Below, piece by piece: positions 42,500 through 54,620 of a stretch of DNA of 64,000 bases; positions within the stretch are counted from its first letter, which is position 1, and every line of letters starts with the position of its first letter. Location of the stretch: contig NC_082701.1 in NCBI RefSeq assembly GCF_949987515.2, positions 39,201,755 through 39,265,754 on the forward strand, read 5' to 3'. The notes beneath the pieces were generated by a model, which had not been told where the DNA came from, did not search any database, and saw nothing but the letters and a program-made list of their open reading frames with translations. This stretch comes from Delphinus delphis. Lineage: Eukaryota; Chordata; Mammalia; Artiodactyla; Delphinidae. A program made the position numbers and the translations under genes.

Positions 42500-43460
42500 T
42501 TAAACTTTTATTTTGAAACGAGTTCTGAGATGTTATGGGACTCGCTCAGTGTCACCAATCTGCACCACGGATCTGGACCCTTCAGCACCTCGTGCAGAGT
42601 TCGGTAACCAAGGCAACGAGGAGCCGCGGACGCCCTCACACCAGGGTACCGACGCCTGGCCCGGTCTCAGACTCGGAGGTCTCCGCCTCCCGCGGCTGGG
42701 CTCCGCCAGGGGACGCGCGCGGCGGCCGCGCTCTAGCCCGCCGCGCGGCTCCCCCGTCTCTATGGTGGCTCGGGAGCGGCAGGAGCGGAGGCGCGCTCCC
42801 GAGGGGGGGCGGGGCCGCGCCGGGAGCGGGGCCGCGCGAGGGGCGGGAGCGACCGGGCCGGGAGGCCGGGGATGGGTAGGGGGGGCCTACTTCCTGGGGC
42901 CGGTGTGAGGATGTCGCGACCGCCCCCGGGTGCCCCTCAGCCCCGGAGACGCCGGCGCGACTCAGCCCGCAGCCCCCCTGCCTGAGGCGTCCGCGGCCCG
43001 GATCCGGCCCCTCCCCACCCCTCCCCTCTCAGGTGCGGGCGGGGCAGGCGGCCGCGGCAGGTGAGGAGGAGGCGGCGGCGGCGGCGCTTGGCTCCGCGAG
43101 CGCCGGGCCTGGGGTGGGGTCCCGGGGGAGGCCGGAGTCGGGGGCGCTGCTCGGCCTCGGGTCTCGCCAGGCTGTTGTCCGGGGGCGCCTCCTCTGTGCG
43201 GGGCGCGGCCTGAGACTTTCCCTGCCTACAGGGGATGGGGGACGCCCTGCCTCGCTGGAAGTCTGCGCATTCAAGGTAGCTCGCACCTGTCCCATTAAAA
43301 GTCCCCTCAAAGGAAGCATTTCACCTGTGGGGGCAGTAACGGGAGACGTGTGTTCTCAAATATTTCCAAACGCCCTACAGATCGGCACGTTCAGTTGGCT
43401 CGTGGGGGGAAAGATACCGCTTTACAGCATAGGAAACCGAGTCAGGTACGCGGCGGCCTG
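42500..43460 (+). promoter_or_regulatory. RFFL: CpG island, probable RFFL promoter and non-coding exon 1
   Basis: A very GC-rich block (densest 42640-43160) has many CpG and several GGGCGGG boxes. No TATA box is visible. Synteny places the 5' end of RFFL, a FYVE-like and RING E3 ubiquitin ligase of endosomes and plasma membrane, here on the plus strand. CAG|GTGAGG at 43060/43061 is a strong candidate exon 1 donor; CAG|GTGCGG at 43032/43033 is an alternative. RFFL first exons are non-coding in other mammals, so no protein evidence is expected. The left edge contains a MIR-like remnant. Confidence 0.65.
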
Positions 43461-46167
43461 CGTCTGCATTTTAAGGAACTAGCTTGACCCAGCTTCCTAG
43501 TGCAGGAGCCCTGCGGGCGTGCTGGAGGAAGGTGGAGGCTGGAGTTTGGAGGCTTGATGGAGAAGTTTGGGGATGTGGTTTTCCTTTCCCCCCCATCTCC
43601 GCCCCGCCCAGGGTCCACTGTTCTCTCTTTTGGGAGTTGTCCTGTGTTCATTTGAGGTGATGTGTGTGAGGTCGCCAGTGGCTAAGACGGAGAGGGACAT
43701 GGGGCCTCTGTGCAGCTGGCTGCCCATGAAACATTTGACTAGGCTTGGGGAAGTATGCTAGACCTGGGGAACCAGAGCGTCGCAGACGTCTGCTCAGAGC
43801 TTGATTTCAGGCTGGCAGAAGATAGAAACAGCAGCATATTTTCTCCTTTTTTGTTGGTCTGTCATTTGTTCTAGGAGAAAAAGCTGCTTGTGTAATCAAG
43901 GAAGAGTGTACCATGCTCCTCCCTGTCTACCCCAGGGAAGAATTATTGTTAGCTTGGAAATAGGGCTTTACCCACAACTGCCACTTTGCACCCTGGCTAA
44001 AGGCCACTGTTAACGTAATGAACAAACATCCCCAGGTGCATGTGGCCTTCTCAGAAAGTAAGTTCCTTGCCCATCCCTGTTACAGGTGGTTTGGAGGACA
44101 GAGACTTCCTGTCACCCCTGTTGGTGCAACTGTTTGGGGAGCAGTTGTGGTTTTCCTGGTAACAGTTCAAGTTACTGAAGTGTGGCCAAGGCTGCCACTT
44201 ATTGGAACCTTTTTCTAGGAATGGGAGTAGGCAGGGGACATGGTGCTGGGCTGAGTTTGTGTACAGAATTCTAGGGTTGGGAGCTAGTTCACGGGATTTC
44301 AGGTTTGACAACGTCTTTATCGTTTTTTCCTGATTGCATTCTTTTTCACGTTCAAGGACATAGATGATGGCAAGCATTTCTGAAACATCATGGCATATTT
44401 CCTAATAATTCTGGACTTCAGAGTACAAGTCATAAATTACAGTTTATTTAGAAGTGTTATTTTCTTAAGTTTGAAAATTGTATATGACAGTTGCAGCTTG
44501 ATGTGGCAGGGCTAATAGATAACTTGATTGTGCATGAAGCAAATTTCCATGTAATCTAGGACACACACACACATTTTAATGTCTATTTAGTTTGGAAGAT
44601 CAGCCCACTAAAAACTTTCATATTGATCAGGAAGACAGCTGTTATCCCAACTGTTTACATTGGGATCGCGGATTGTAAATCTTCTAAATTGACTTAATTT
44701 AACCAATTGCTAAAATGACCTGCATTAAAAGAGAGCTGTTCTCAAAGAGGTTAGAAATTAATTTGTTTTCAAAACTTTCTCATGGCCAAGCCAGTTGATA
44801 ATAACTCTGCTTAGCACCCTCTAATAAGAATGCCTCTTTAAGGCCTCTTAAAATAGCAGTGGGAAAAGCATATTCAGTAACCAGCATTTTAAAAGACAAA
44901 ACAAATGGCAACAATAACAGAAAAGGGCACAGTTTCTTCCCTAATTACATGTCCATTGTGATGTTTAATACAGTCACACCCATCTGTAAGAGTGTTGTGC
45001 CTAGAACTTTCTGAAAACACCTACATAAACCTAAGGAGTGTTAACGGGACTAATTCCACCTTAATTTTTTATTCTTAAAATAGTTTTTTATTCTTTATTA
45101 CTGCTGTTCTTTTAAAGGTAGATTAGAGACTTTTATATTAAACTTGTACTGGCTATAGTGTTTATGTTTTGGGAGGAAAGATTTAACGTCTGCACCTTGA
45201 ATCTCATAACCCCTGCAATACAGAGCTGAGTTATAATTTAGAGTTTAATGAGAATGCATAGTTTAAATTGCTGCTGCTGAGGTCTCACGGGGCGAGCTGC
45301 CTCATCATTATTGTTTGGTAATGTTACTGGTTATTATTTTTGTTTGGTTACTGTTTATTGGTAGTAGTGACTGATGTTTATGTAAGAAAGATTCTGGCTA
45401 TTTGAAGGGCAGTCTTTTCATATCCAAACACACAACTTCCCATTGCTTCAATAGGGAGGTGGTGTGGTCACTTTCTTGTTTTGTGACTATATTATTTGGA
45501 GTTTTAAAATCCTAAAACTAGTTGGGCTCTTAATAGGATATCCTGTTATATCTCACATGAAAGCCATCCTAGATAGGTAGGAATCATCGGCCTTATGTGT
45601 TGAAAGACCTCAGCTCTCCCAGTTTCCAGGATTTATCAGTTGCCATGGTCAGGACAGTGGTTTTATCTAATCCTATGATGCCATTCTTAGCTTAAACCCA
45701 TTATCCTCATTTATCTTCGTTAAGACTGTCATGAAGTTTCTCTGCTTTATGTAGTTCAGGTTGAATATTCCACATTTTTGACACATTTGGGCCTGTTAAT
45801 GTTCTGAATTGGAGCAGTTAAGAGAATCTGCCTGTTTTTAAACATTTTCCTTTTTCGAGGCAAGCATAAAATCTGAGTTTCTTCTGGGGGAAACCAGCTC
45901 TTTAAAAATCTGATAGGAAAACAAAAGCTGGTTTTTCCAGCTTTTTACCAATATGAAGTCTTCTTAACCTTTCCTTCCTTTCTGGTTTTGCCAGTACAGT
46001 GATTAGTGACTAGTAGTGAATGATGAACCAGAGGCATTGGGAGACCCTGAAGTCTCCTGAATCATAAAAAGAAGGTCACATTGTATTCAGTGCAGCTTTA
46101 GTCTTTTTAGTGAGTTTTATTGCAAGAAGTTCTCCAAAGCCAGCCACTCCTTAAAAGATTAGGTACC

Positions 46168-46708
46168 TAGCAGTTTCCAACTGAGTCACTGAGGTTCTTT
46201 AAAAATACAGATTTCCCAGTTCCACCTCCTGGAGATTTTTTTTTTTTTTTTGAGTGGGTAAGTGATGACTGAGAATCCACATTTTATTTTATTTTAGTTA
46301 ATTAATTTATTTTTGGCTGCATTGGGTCTTCGTTGCTGCGTGCGGGCTTTCTCTAGTTGCGGTAAGCGGGGGCTACTCTTCGTTGCGGTGCACGGTCTTC
46401 TCATTTCGGTGGCTTCTCTTGTTGCCGAGCACGGGCTCTAGGCATGCGGGCGCAGTAGTTGTGGCTTGCGGGCCCTAGAGCACAGGCTCAGTAGTTGCGG
46501 CTCACGGGCTTAGTTGCTGCACGGCATGTGGGGTCTTCCCGGACCAGGGATCGAACCCATGTTCCCTGCATTGGCAGGCGGATTCTTAACCACTTGGCCA
46601 CCAGGGAAATGCCGAGAATCTACATTTTAAAAACCACTCTGGGCATCTACTTCCAAAAAGCTCCTCAAGTGATTTTGATCTGCAGCCAGGTTTAGGAGCC
46701 ACTGTTGC
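46168..46708 (+). repeat. MER5-like element split by a CHR-2 SINE
   Basis: TTTAAAAATACAGATTTCCC and CCACCTCCTGGAGA on the left of the SINE, GAGAATCTACATTTTAAAA and GGAGCCACTG on the right. Confidence 0.55.
46287..46613 (-). repeat. CHR-2 SINE, long form, antisense
   Basis: 16-bp duplication GAGAATCCACATTTTA / GAGAATCTACATTTTA (46271-46286 and 46614-46629), one mismatch. Confidence 0.94.
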
Positions 46709-47264
46709 ATTGCTTTGAAATTATTTATAAATTGGTAGTCCCTTTAAAAGCATCATTATGTTATTCAGGATGTTTGATTTGCTAGAATAGCCCATTTCCT
46801 AGTCATGACAGATAGCAAAGAGCTTTTATAACTTTTATGTAAATTACTTTACAGAGAGGCCCCCTCTGCTGTATTATCTGCCTGGAGTCATGAGGGAGGG
46901 TTGGCGAAAGTAGCTTCCTTTATTTCCTGAGTGGACAAATGAATGATAATGTGGAAACCACTGGAGGTCTGAATGGGTAGTCAAGTCTAGTTCGGATCAG
47001 TGTTGGATAGGAGAGCTGCCTGGGAATTCTCTGTATGTAGGATTTTAAAATAAAACCAACCTGCCAGATGTTTCATTTCTACATAGCTGAAACGCTTATT
47101 GGAAATAATGGATGCTTAATAGGCAATAAAATTTAGTCACAGGCCTTTTGCTGAGTTCATGGATGGAAAAAAATTGCTGAAATACAGAACCCTCTGAGTT
47201 AAAGCAGAATCAGGGCATTAAATATGTTAGTTAACGAATTAAACTTGGGAAAAGTGTAACAATT

Positions 47265-47455
47265 TAGGAAATAGACAAACCTGGTTTTGAGTCCCAGCTC
47301 CTCCACCACCTGGCTGTGCTACTTTAGACATGTTACTTAACCTCTGTGGGCTTCATTTTCTTCATCTGCAAGATGAAAATCATACCTGGTAGCATTGTTC
47401 TGTGGACGAAAAGAGAGAAAATCTCTTCTTTGTACATTGTACGGAACTCAGTGAA
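47265..47455 (-). repeat. MIR fragment
   Basis: GGTTTTGAGTCCCAGCTCC, TTACTTAACCTCTGTGGGC and TTCTTCATCTGCAAGATGAA are MIR landmarks. Confidence 0.65.
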
Positions 47456-49297
47456 CGTTCTCTTCTCCCACTTTCTCATAGGATTTTTATTCTGTAGGCT
47501 TAAGATGTCTTTCTAAATCTGGCCTTCTCTCTATCTCTTTCCAGGAATATCTACTCGGTCAGCTCTTTTAGAAAATGCATGAAAGAGTGAGGACTGAAGT
47601 TAAGAACTAGAGAATATGGGAAAGAGGAATGAGTCATAGACACTGGAAAAAATATTTTTTTAGAATGAGTGGAGTATAGGCATATATCCAGAATTACTGT
47701 CTGCGGGAATAATGACATTATCCAAATTCTGCCTCAAGTATCTGCGCGGTAGCCTGGGAGCTCAGCTCAGGCTACCAGGCTTGGAGGGTGGCCCCACTAA
47801 GTAGCACCTGACTGCCCTTTCTTTCCTCATCTTCCTTTCCCCCCTCTCGGGCTCTTTTGTTTCTCTTTCCCTCTCTCCTCCCTTTCCCTCTTTTAAACTG
47901 CCCTTCCTTTCGACTTGACAATCATGACTGTAGTAATTCGCAGACCAGGCCCCTGGAACTCGAGGCTAAAAGAGGTTGCTGGTTGCTAACACCTGTCTCC
48001 CAGCTAAATGAATAGGCTCTTTTGTGGGCAGGATGCTAAAAAAGCTGATTAGTACAATACTGGCTTAAAGGACCTATTAATGATCCAACATATGTAAATC
48101 ATGGAGTGATTTAAAGCCATTTTAGAGATTTGTTTCTTATACTCTGCGTTAATTTTTTATATTGAATTAGGATGTTGGCTGAATTTTTCCATGTAAACCG
48201 TGAATCTGTTTATTGCCCAAATGGACTAATTTTTGTCATATTGATTGGGAATCATTTATATTCTAAAGAAGTTTCTACCCTTAAGGGCCTTTGTATTGTT
48301 CTGCAAATGTCTAGTGTGAAATACAATTAAAGTTTTGTTCACTGTGCTGCTGACATAATTAGTTTAATTTCTGCTCCTTATATATTTCTCTTGGAAGCTG
48401 GGAAATTAAAATACTAGATTTTGCATAAAACTGCTTTTTTGAGGGGGTGATTTTACTGTCAGTTGAACAGACTTAGGCCCGAGGGTACATTTTTTAACAT
48501 GTCTTACTTAACTTTCCTGTAATAGTCTCTTTCTCTCTATAGAATCAATGTATAATTGGCTGTTGAAGCATTCAGAAGAGACAGTGTTTGGCCTTTACCC
48601 TGTGATTATATTTTTTCCTATATCTCTTTTGAGGAAATGTGTGTAATTTTTGGAAACTCCTAAGTATATTACCATTACGAGAGCATGAGAACTTTTGCAA
48701 AGGCTAGAGAATGGAGTGGTTTTCTGAAATAAGCTGTATTATTTAATTCCCTCCCCAAATCACTGCTGTGTTCTTCTTTAGATCATAGTGCTTGCAGACC
48801 TTGATGTGAAAGTGGAAAGGCTGTGATGCCTGGCAAATCCTCTTCACAATTTTTCTATGATGCGTTTCACAGAAATGGCTCTAGTCTTCAGGAACAGAAG
48901 TCACTCTCAAGGAGACTTTACACTTAATTACTCTAATCCACACTTAATTTCTTACAGGATTCTTGGAGAGATTCTCACCAGGCTGCTGATTTCATGGAGT
49001 TATGACCTATGAAGGTTTTTTTTTTTTATCTCCCTTAAGCCTGCTAACCTTTTTTTTTTTTTTTAAGGGAAAGTGACCTTGGTCTGGTAATTTCTCCATT
49101 GTCCTCTCCTGTAAAAAGATAAGCAAAACCTTCTGGCTCTCTCAGCAGCCTTTTTCAGCAGCTACCACCCATGTGCTGAATTTGAACTTTACACAATTTT
49201 TGTTGAGTTAGTGTCACTTGACTTTTGAAAGCTGCCCCCTCCAATGCTATAGGTTTAGCCTGCATCTCCTAGTTTAACATTCACACGCCTTTTCTAG

Positions 49298-49349
49298 AAT
49301 TGCATATAATTATTATATGCAATTATATTATAATTATTATATGCAATTT
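49298..49349. repeat. AT-rich perfect palindrome with partial tandem copy
   Basis: AATTGCATATAAT (49298-49310), one T, then its exact complement (49312-49324). An 18-bp part, TAATTATTATATGCAATT, is repeated 24 bases on (49307-49324 and 49331-49348). Confidence 0.9.
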
Positions 49350-51057
49350 TAATGTTTCATTATCTCTGGGTTGTGGAGTGGTCAGGTCTCCTAGGGACAG
49401 CCGATCCAATCAGACTGCTTGGAGCCAGAGTCTGATTTGCTGAAACATTTTAACTGCCTTGATCCACTTTGAAGAAATGCTGCCTAGTCATCCTGAAATT
49501 TACAGGAAGTTAGGCCAACTGGAGCCTCTGCTGGCCTCTGAGTGGTAATGTAATTCGTTAGTAATCAGCACCATTGTTTATTTGAAACTGCTGGGTTACG
49601 TTAAAAGACTTGGAAAAAAAGCTTTTCTTAAGTAAATAGAGCAGCCTCCTCTCCCACCCCGCCCCTCCTTGTTTTACCCTTTTCATTTACTTGGAAAAAT
49701 CTTTCCACTCTTATTTCTGATCACATGCATGGAATGTGATGGAATCAATATCTTTTATGCTATAGGAAAGCTTGTTTTCCCTCCAGCAATTTCTGTGAAT
49801 TCCCCCTACCCCCTTTCAACTTTCATAATGATTAAGATACCTGCTTGAGAAATAACCATGCCTCATCTTCTTCTGTTGACTTTACAACCTTTTCCTAAGT
49901 CTTGAGTCAGTGGGTCCATAGCCAATGAATTATACCTCCTCTTGATCATGCTCAATTATTATCTTCATGGCGTGGAAGAAGATCCACTAGAGCATGAGCC
50001 TTTATTCCAAAATCCTAGACAAAAGGAGCGTTCTGATTTGGGGAAAGAGGGTGGAGTGTTTTCCAGGACTTTAGAGGGAGTGGGTCAGCCGAAGTTCAGC
50101 CGGTTTGAGGAATCCTTAGTAAAGGATGGTTCTCAGGAAGAGGGCGGAATTGTCTTGGAATTGATTTTGCAGACCAGTAGCCATGGTTTGGGCAATTTGG
50201 ATTTTATGGAGGTGAAGAGGAGCAGTTTGGTGTTAAAGTTTTGTGCCAGGGTGTGGGGTAGGAAGGAATAGCTGCAGGGCCTAGGACTTGCCCAGTCCGC
50301 AGTGGAAAATTCTTAGGCCTTCCGGTTCTCTCACTTCTGTCTACCTCTCTTTTTACCTTTTGGGCATGACTAGATTCAGGTGCCATTCTTGGTCATTTGT
50401 CATATGCTGATGGAAGTACCTGCATAGTCATTCTGTGTCAGAGCTGAAGTTTACCTTAGCCAGTGTTTGCTGCAGAGCTGGTGGGGAAAGGGGTCAAATG
50501 TTCCCAGAGAGCTTGACAGAGGGCACTCCACCTTCCCTACCACCCTCACCATATGGTTGGACACAGCACTCCAGGTGATTCTGAGTCATCACCCCCACGC
50601 CCATTGATCTAGTTCAGTGTTTCCCAACTGTTTGGACTGTTGACATAGTTGCAGACCGGCTGCTTGAGGAATAGTGACAGTGAACCAACCAATTAATGGG
50701 GGACATACATATGATAGTTTTGCAGTTTCACCTCCAGATGATCTTCGTCAGATTCCTAAATTTTATTTATTTGATTAACCTTTTTAATGTAGCATATCAC
50801 CATGTCTTCTGTACTACCAAAACTAATATTAAAAGTGAAAATATGTTGACAGTTACATCTAATTTGGTGTTTGAGATACTGGCTATCCACACCTGCACTG
50901 TTATTTGTGGAAACGCTCACAAATAGCCGCTTCAAATCTTTCTCCTCAACTCTTTTCAGAAACAGTACAAAGATAAAAATAAGCCACTAGTTTTCTTTGG
51001 GAGGGACTGGTACAAAATTCAAGAGTTTTGAATATCATGTCAAGAAAGCAGTTCTTG

Positions 51058-51410
51058 GACTTCCCTGGTGGCGCAGTGGTTAAGAATCCGCCTGTCAATG
51101 CAGGGGACATGGGTTCAAGCTCTGGTCCAGGAAGATCCCACATGCTGCAAAGCAACAAAGCCCGTGCACCGCAACTACTGAGCCTGCGATCTAGAGCCCA
51201 CGAGCCCCAACTACTGAGCCTGTGTGCCACAACTACTGAAGCCCACGTGCCTAGAGCCGGTGCTCTGCAACAAGAGAAGCCACCGCAATGAGAAGCCCGT
51301 GCACTGCAACGAAGAGTAGCCCCCGCTGGCCACAACTAGGGAAAGCCCACGCGCAGCAACGAAAACCCAATGCAGCCAAAAATAAATAAAGTAATTAAAA
51401 AAAAAAAAAA
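51058..51410 (+). repeat. CHR-2 SINE, long form, sense
   Basis: Duplication CAGTTCTTG (51049-51057 and 51411-51419). Head GACTTCCCTGGTGGCGCAG is close to a tRNA A box. Confidence 0.95.
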
Positions 51411-51570
51411 CAGTTCTTGATGCCATAGCATGTAAATGTTTACATGTATTTTAATACACATTTGGTCTTCCCAACCAAACATCATTTTTTTAAATGGGGA
51501 AAAATTGAAATTTGTTGTTACATATTACTAATATTATAAAAGCATATTGAAATGTTTTCTTTAAGTTTTA

Positions 51571-51650
51571 ATATACTGATTTAATATACTGATTTAAAAA
51601 TACTGATTTAAAAATACTAAGTATTTTAAAAATACTTTAAAAAATTTAAA
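51571..51650 (+). repeat. AT-rich tandem repeat
   Basis: Imperfect units of about 13-15 bases based on ATACTGATTTAA and AAAATACT. Confidence 0.7.
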
Positions 51651-51762
51651 AATGTGACTTTTTACCTAAAATAATTTCTTTATTGGGGTTTACACACAAA
51701 TTGTGACCTTTTTTTTAATCCCTAGAGGCATTACTAAGATTATTATTGCAGTAGATCTCAAA

Positions 51763-51910
51763 TTTTCATGTGTATCAGAGTCTCCCGGGTGCTTGTAAAA
51801 AACTGCAGTTTCCTGGTTGCTAGCCCAGACCTATAGAATCTGGGTGTTTGGGAATGAAGCTGGGGATTCTGATGTAGCTTATCTGCAGACCACACTTGGA
51901 GAAAGTAATA
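51763..51910 (+). repeat. MER5A-like copy
   Basis: GATCTCAAATTTTCATGTGT, GGGATTCTGATGTAGC and CAGACCACACTTGGAGAAA follow MER5A. Confidence 0.6.
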
Positions 51911-53366
51911 CTGTCAGAAGGAACCACACATTAAAAAAAAATGATAATATTGAGAAATGCTGATGTTAGGGGGCTGCTTTTATTCTGCAGAGGAGGAATT
52001 CAAGGCACAGGGAAGTAAAAAGTCTCCAATTCACCCAGCGTCTCCAAGATAGTTGGATCTTGCAGACCAGCAGTGAGGTCTTTTGAGTCTAATTGGGTAC
52101 TCTCATGAGGTTACACCGTGGTGTACCTCCTTATTGGTTTCTCTGATTGCCCTCAAATCAGAAGCTGTAGGATAGGGCAAGGGTGCTTTGATTCCTTCAG
52201 AACAATAAGTGACACAATTGGCATTCAACTGTACAAAAAGTTAGTGTTTCTGAAACTGGTGAAGGACCAGCTTTGTAAAGTGCTTTTTCAGTCTATTGCC
52301 AACTAATATTTTTGTAAAGTACAAGAAAAATGAATTACCAGGAAGTCATGCACTTGGATGCACAGTTCATACCTACTATGAATTTTTTTTTACCTTGACA
52401 TGGATGTCCATGGAGGGTGTGCGACTGCACACTTTGAATAGCATTGTTCTATTATAGGTGGTTCTGAGGACGTCTTAGGAACTTGATATCAAAGGTCCTT
52501 GATTTTCTTCCTTAGGCTACCTGTTATTGAGGCAACCAACTGAGAACTCCCTACTTGGAGAGAGAAGTTCTGTCAGTTGGTGATTTGCTAGATCAGAACC
52601 ACGATTTTAATACTTGAGGATGAGGTGAGGATACTTACCTTTAATATATTTAAGAATATATTGATAGACCTTGCATTTTGTGCCTGTATCGGGAGGGTAT
52701 TTACCTCCTTTGACTAAATATTAGAAGGGAGTTTCCAACTACTTGGTCTGTAACTTTACTTACAGTTAATAAAGATGCTTAAAGGTGGGAGACAAAATAA
52801 AATTTGACGGTGTGCCGTTTCTTTGAGACACTTCAGCGTGTTTGGTTTTTAGAAGCCTTTTGTAAGTAATCTAGGAACAAGCATTACTAGTTTGTGTGGC
52901 TATAATGTCAAAATGAGTGTTGATTTGGAGCAGGGGAAAAAAAATCTCTCCATGCATGCATTGTGTCCTGGTTTAATTGCTTGGTTGGATGAAATGTCAA
53001 ACTTGATAGATTATTGGAGCTGTTATTTTTATTTTGGTGGTTAAACAATAATGAAACTGTTTGGATGTTTGCGGGGAACACTGCTTCCTGTGTCTGGACT
53101 TTGCTCTGGAGAAAGTTTCAATTGTTCAGAAGCAATACTAGTTAGAAAATGCAGCTTCTATGGCTCCTAGCACAGCTGTCTAAACTATTAGCTGTATTGG
53201 GGCCTTTGGACAAGCATTGTTTAACACTTTTGGACACAATTTATGTTTCTGATTCCAAAATGTCTATGGTTGTTGCTGAATAGTTGGGAAACCTAGAAAT
53301 GGGAGAGAGGTGTCTAGGTAAAGTCAAGCCTTTTTTCTTTAAGCATCTCTAGAACAAACTCCATCT

Positions 53367-53741
53367 TTCTTTCTTTCTTTTTTTTTTTTTTAAATTAATT
53401 ATTTATTTATGGCTGCGTTGGGTGTTTGTTGCTGCATGTGGGCCCTCTCTAGTTGAGGCGAGCAGGGGCTACTCTTCGTTGCGGTGCGCGGGCTTCCTAT
53501 TGCGGTGGCCTCTCTCGCCGCGGAGCACGGGCTTCAGTAGTTGTGGCTCGTGGCTCCAGAGCACAGGCTCAGTAGTTGTGGTGCACAGGCCCAGTTGCTC
53601 CGCGGGCATGCGGGATCCTCCCAGACCAGGGCCCGAACCCGCGTCCCCTGCATTGGCAGGCGGATTCTGCAATGCAGAATCCGCCTGCCAATGCAGGGGA
53701 CGCGGGTTCGCGCCCTGGTCCTGCGCCACCAGGGAAGCCCC
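53367..53741 (-). repeat. CHR-2 SINE with internal 97-bp palindrome, antisense
   Basis: Target duplication CAAACTCCATCT (53355-53366 and 53742-53753). Between the B-box side and the head, the normal TTAACCACT is replaced by an inverted copy of the preceding 48 bases, giving a palindrome at 53624-53720. Confidence 0.93.
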
Positions 53742-53929
53742 CAAACTCCATCTGTCTAACTGGGGTAGGGAGGGGTGGGGAGGCTGTGTGATGAGACTGG
53801 GCCTTGCTTTCTTAGGTACTGTTCAGTAGAATAGCATGTGTGCCAGGCTACAGAGGACTTTGGTCATTATAACCTTATGGTACTTCTCTTTATACCCTAT
53901 TTTACCTGTATAAAAATTATCGGTAGTTA

Positions 53930-54140
53930 TTGTGTGCTTTTTGTGTGCCAAGGATTTTGTTATATGAACTCATTTAACCCCTCCCAACAATTCTGCGAAA
54001 TGTAGGCACCAGTATCTGTGTTCCGCAGATCAGGAAATGTGGCACAGAGAAGTTGAAAATGTGCCTAAGGCCACACAGTGTTTGAACCCAAGTAGTCTGG
54101 CTGGAAAGACCCGCTCCCAACCACCAGACCCCAGCTGCCT
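53930..54140 (-). repeat. MIR-type fragment
   Basis: ATGAACTCATTTAACCCCTC, CAGATCAGGAAATGTGGCAC and AAGGCCACACAGTG are MIR landmarks. Confidence 0.6.
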
Positions 54141-54333
54141 CTCACTCCATCAGCTCATCTAATTACGATTACTTATCAGAGTAAGTCTTTAGAAATAGGT
54201 TCTATTTCATAGAACGTGGGCTTAAAATTATCCTTTTATACATGGGCCTCCTTGTGTGGAAGGTGATTTTAGAATGTTATTAGCAGTCTTTGTTATTCCT
54301 TTACTAGTTTTAATTCCATTAGCACTGAAGGAT

Positions 54334-54620
54334 TTTTTTTTTTTGTCTTTTAAATTTTTGGCTGCATTAGGTCTTTGTTGCTGCGTGTGGGCTTTCTCTA
54401 GTTGTGGCAGGCGGGGTCTACTCTTCCTTACGGTGCGCGGGCTTCTCATTGTGGTGGCTTCTCTTGTTGCGGAGTATGGGCTGTAGGTGCATGGGCTCAG
54501 TAGTTGCAGCACACGGGCTTAGCTGCTTCGCAGCATATGGGATCTTCCCAGACCAGGGATGGAACCTGTGTCCCCTGCCTTGGCAGGCGGATTCTTAACC
54601 ACTGCGCCACCAGGGAAGTC
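54334..54620 (-). repeat. CHR-2 SINE, antisense
   Basis: Perfect duplication CTGAAGGATT (54324-54333 and 54621-54630). Confidence 0.95.

Larger units (their letters stand above)
36568..42500. other. RAD51D 3' UTR and spacer to RFFL
   Basis: The first about 1.08 kb is the likely RAD51D 3' UTR. The remainder holds four CHR SINEs, MIR-like stretches (about 38540-38680 and 40150-40270) and an antisense L1 ORF2 piece. No coding exon is visible. RAD51D and RFFL are in the same orientation, and readthrough transcripts joining them are known in human. Confidence 0.65.

Noticed and set aside
42513..43482. Long plus-strand ORFs in the RFFL CpG island
   Set aside because: Composition-driven Arg/Gly/Ala/Pro-rich reading frames. 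No conserved RFFL start is present, and RFFL first exons are non-coding in other mammals.
49942..50271. 109-residue plus-strand ORF in RFFL intron 1
   Set aside because: No recognised domain, no splice partner and no repeat origin seen. Length is within chance expectation for 64 kb.
51058..51140. A- and B-box-like motifs in SINE heads as possible tRNA genes
   Set aside because: The heads are tRNA-derived but lack a full cloverleaf and anticodon arm. They belong to dispersed SINEs with A tails and target duplications.
53422..53829. 135-residue ORF near 53.4 kb
   Set aside because: It reads through the CHR-2 SINE containing the palindrome; not a gene.
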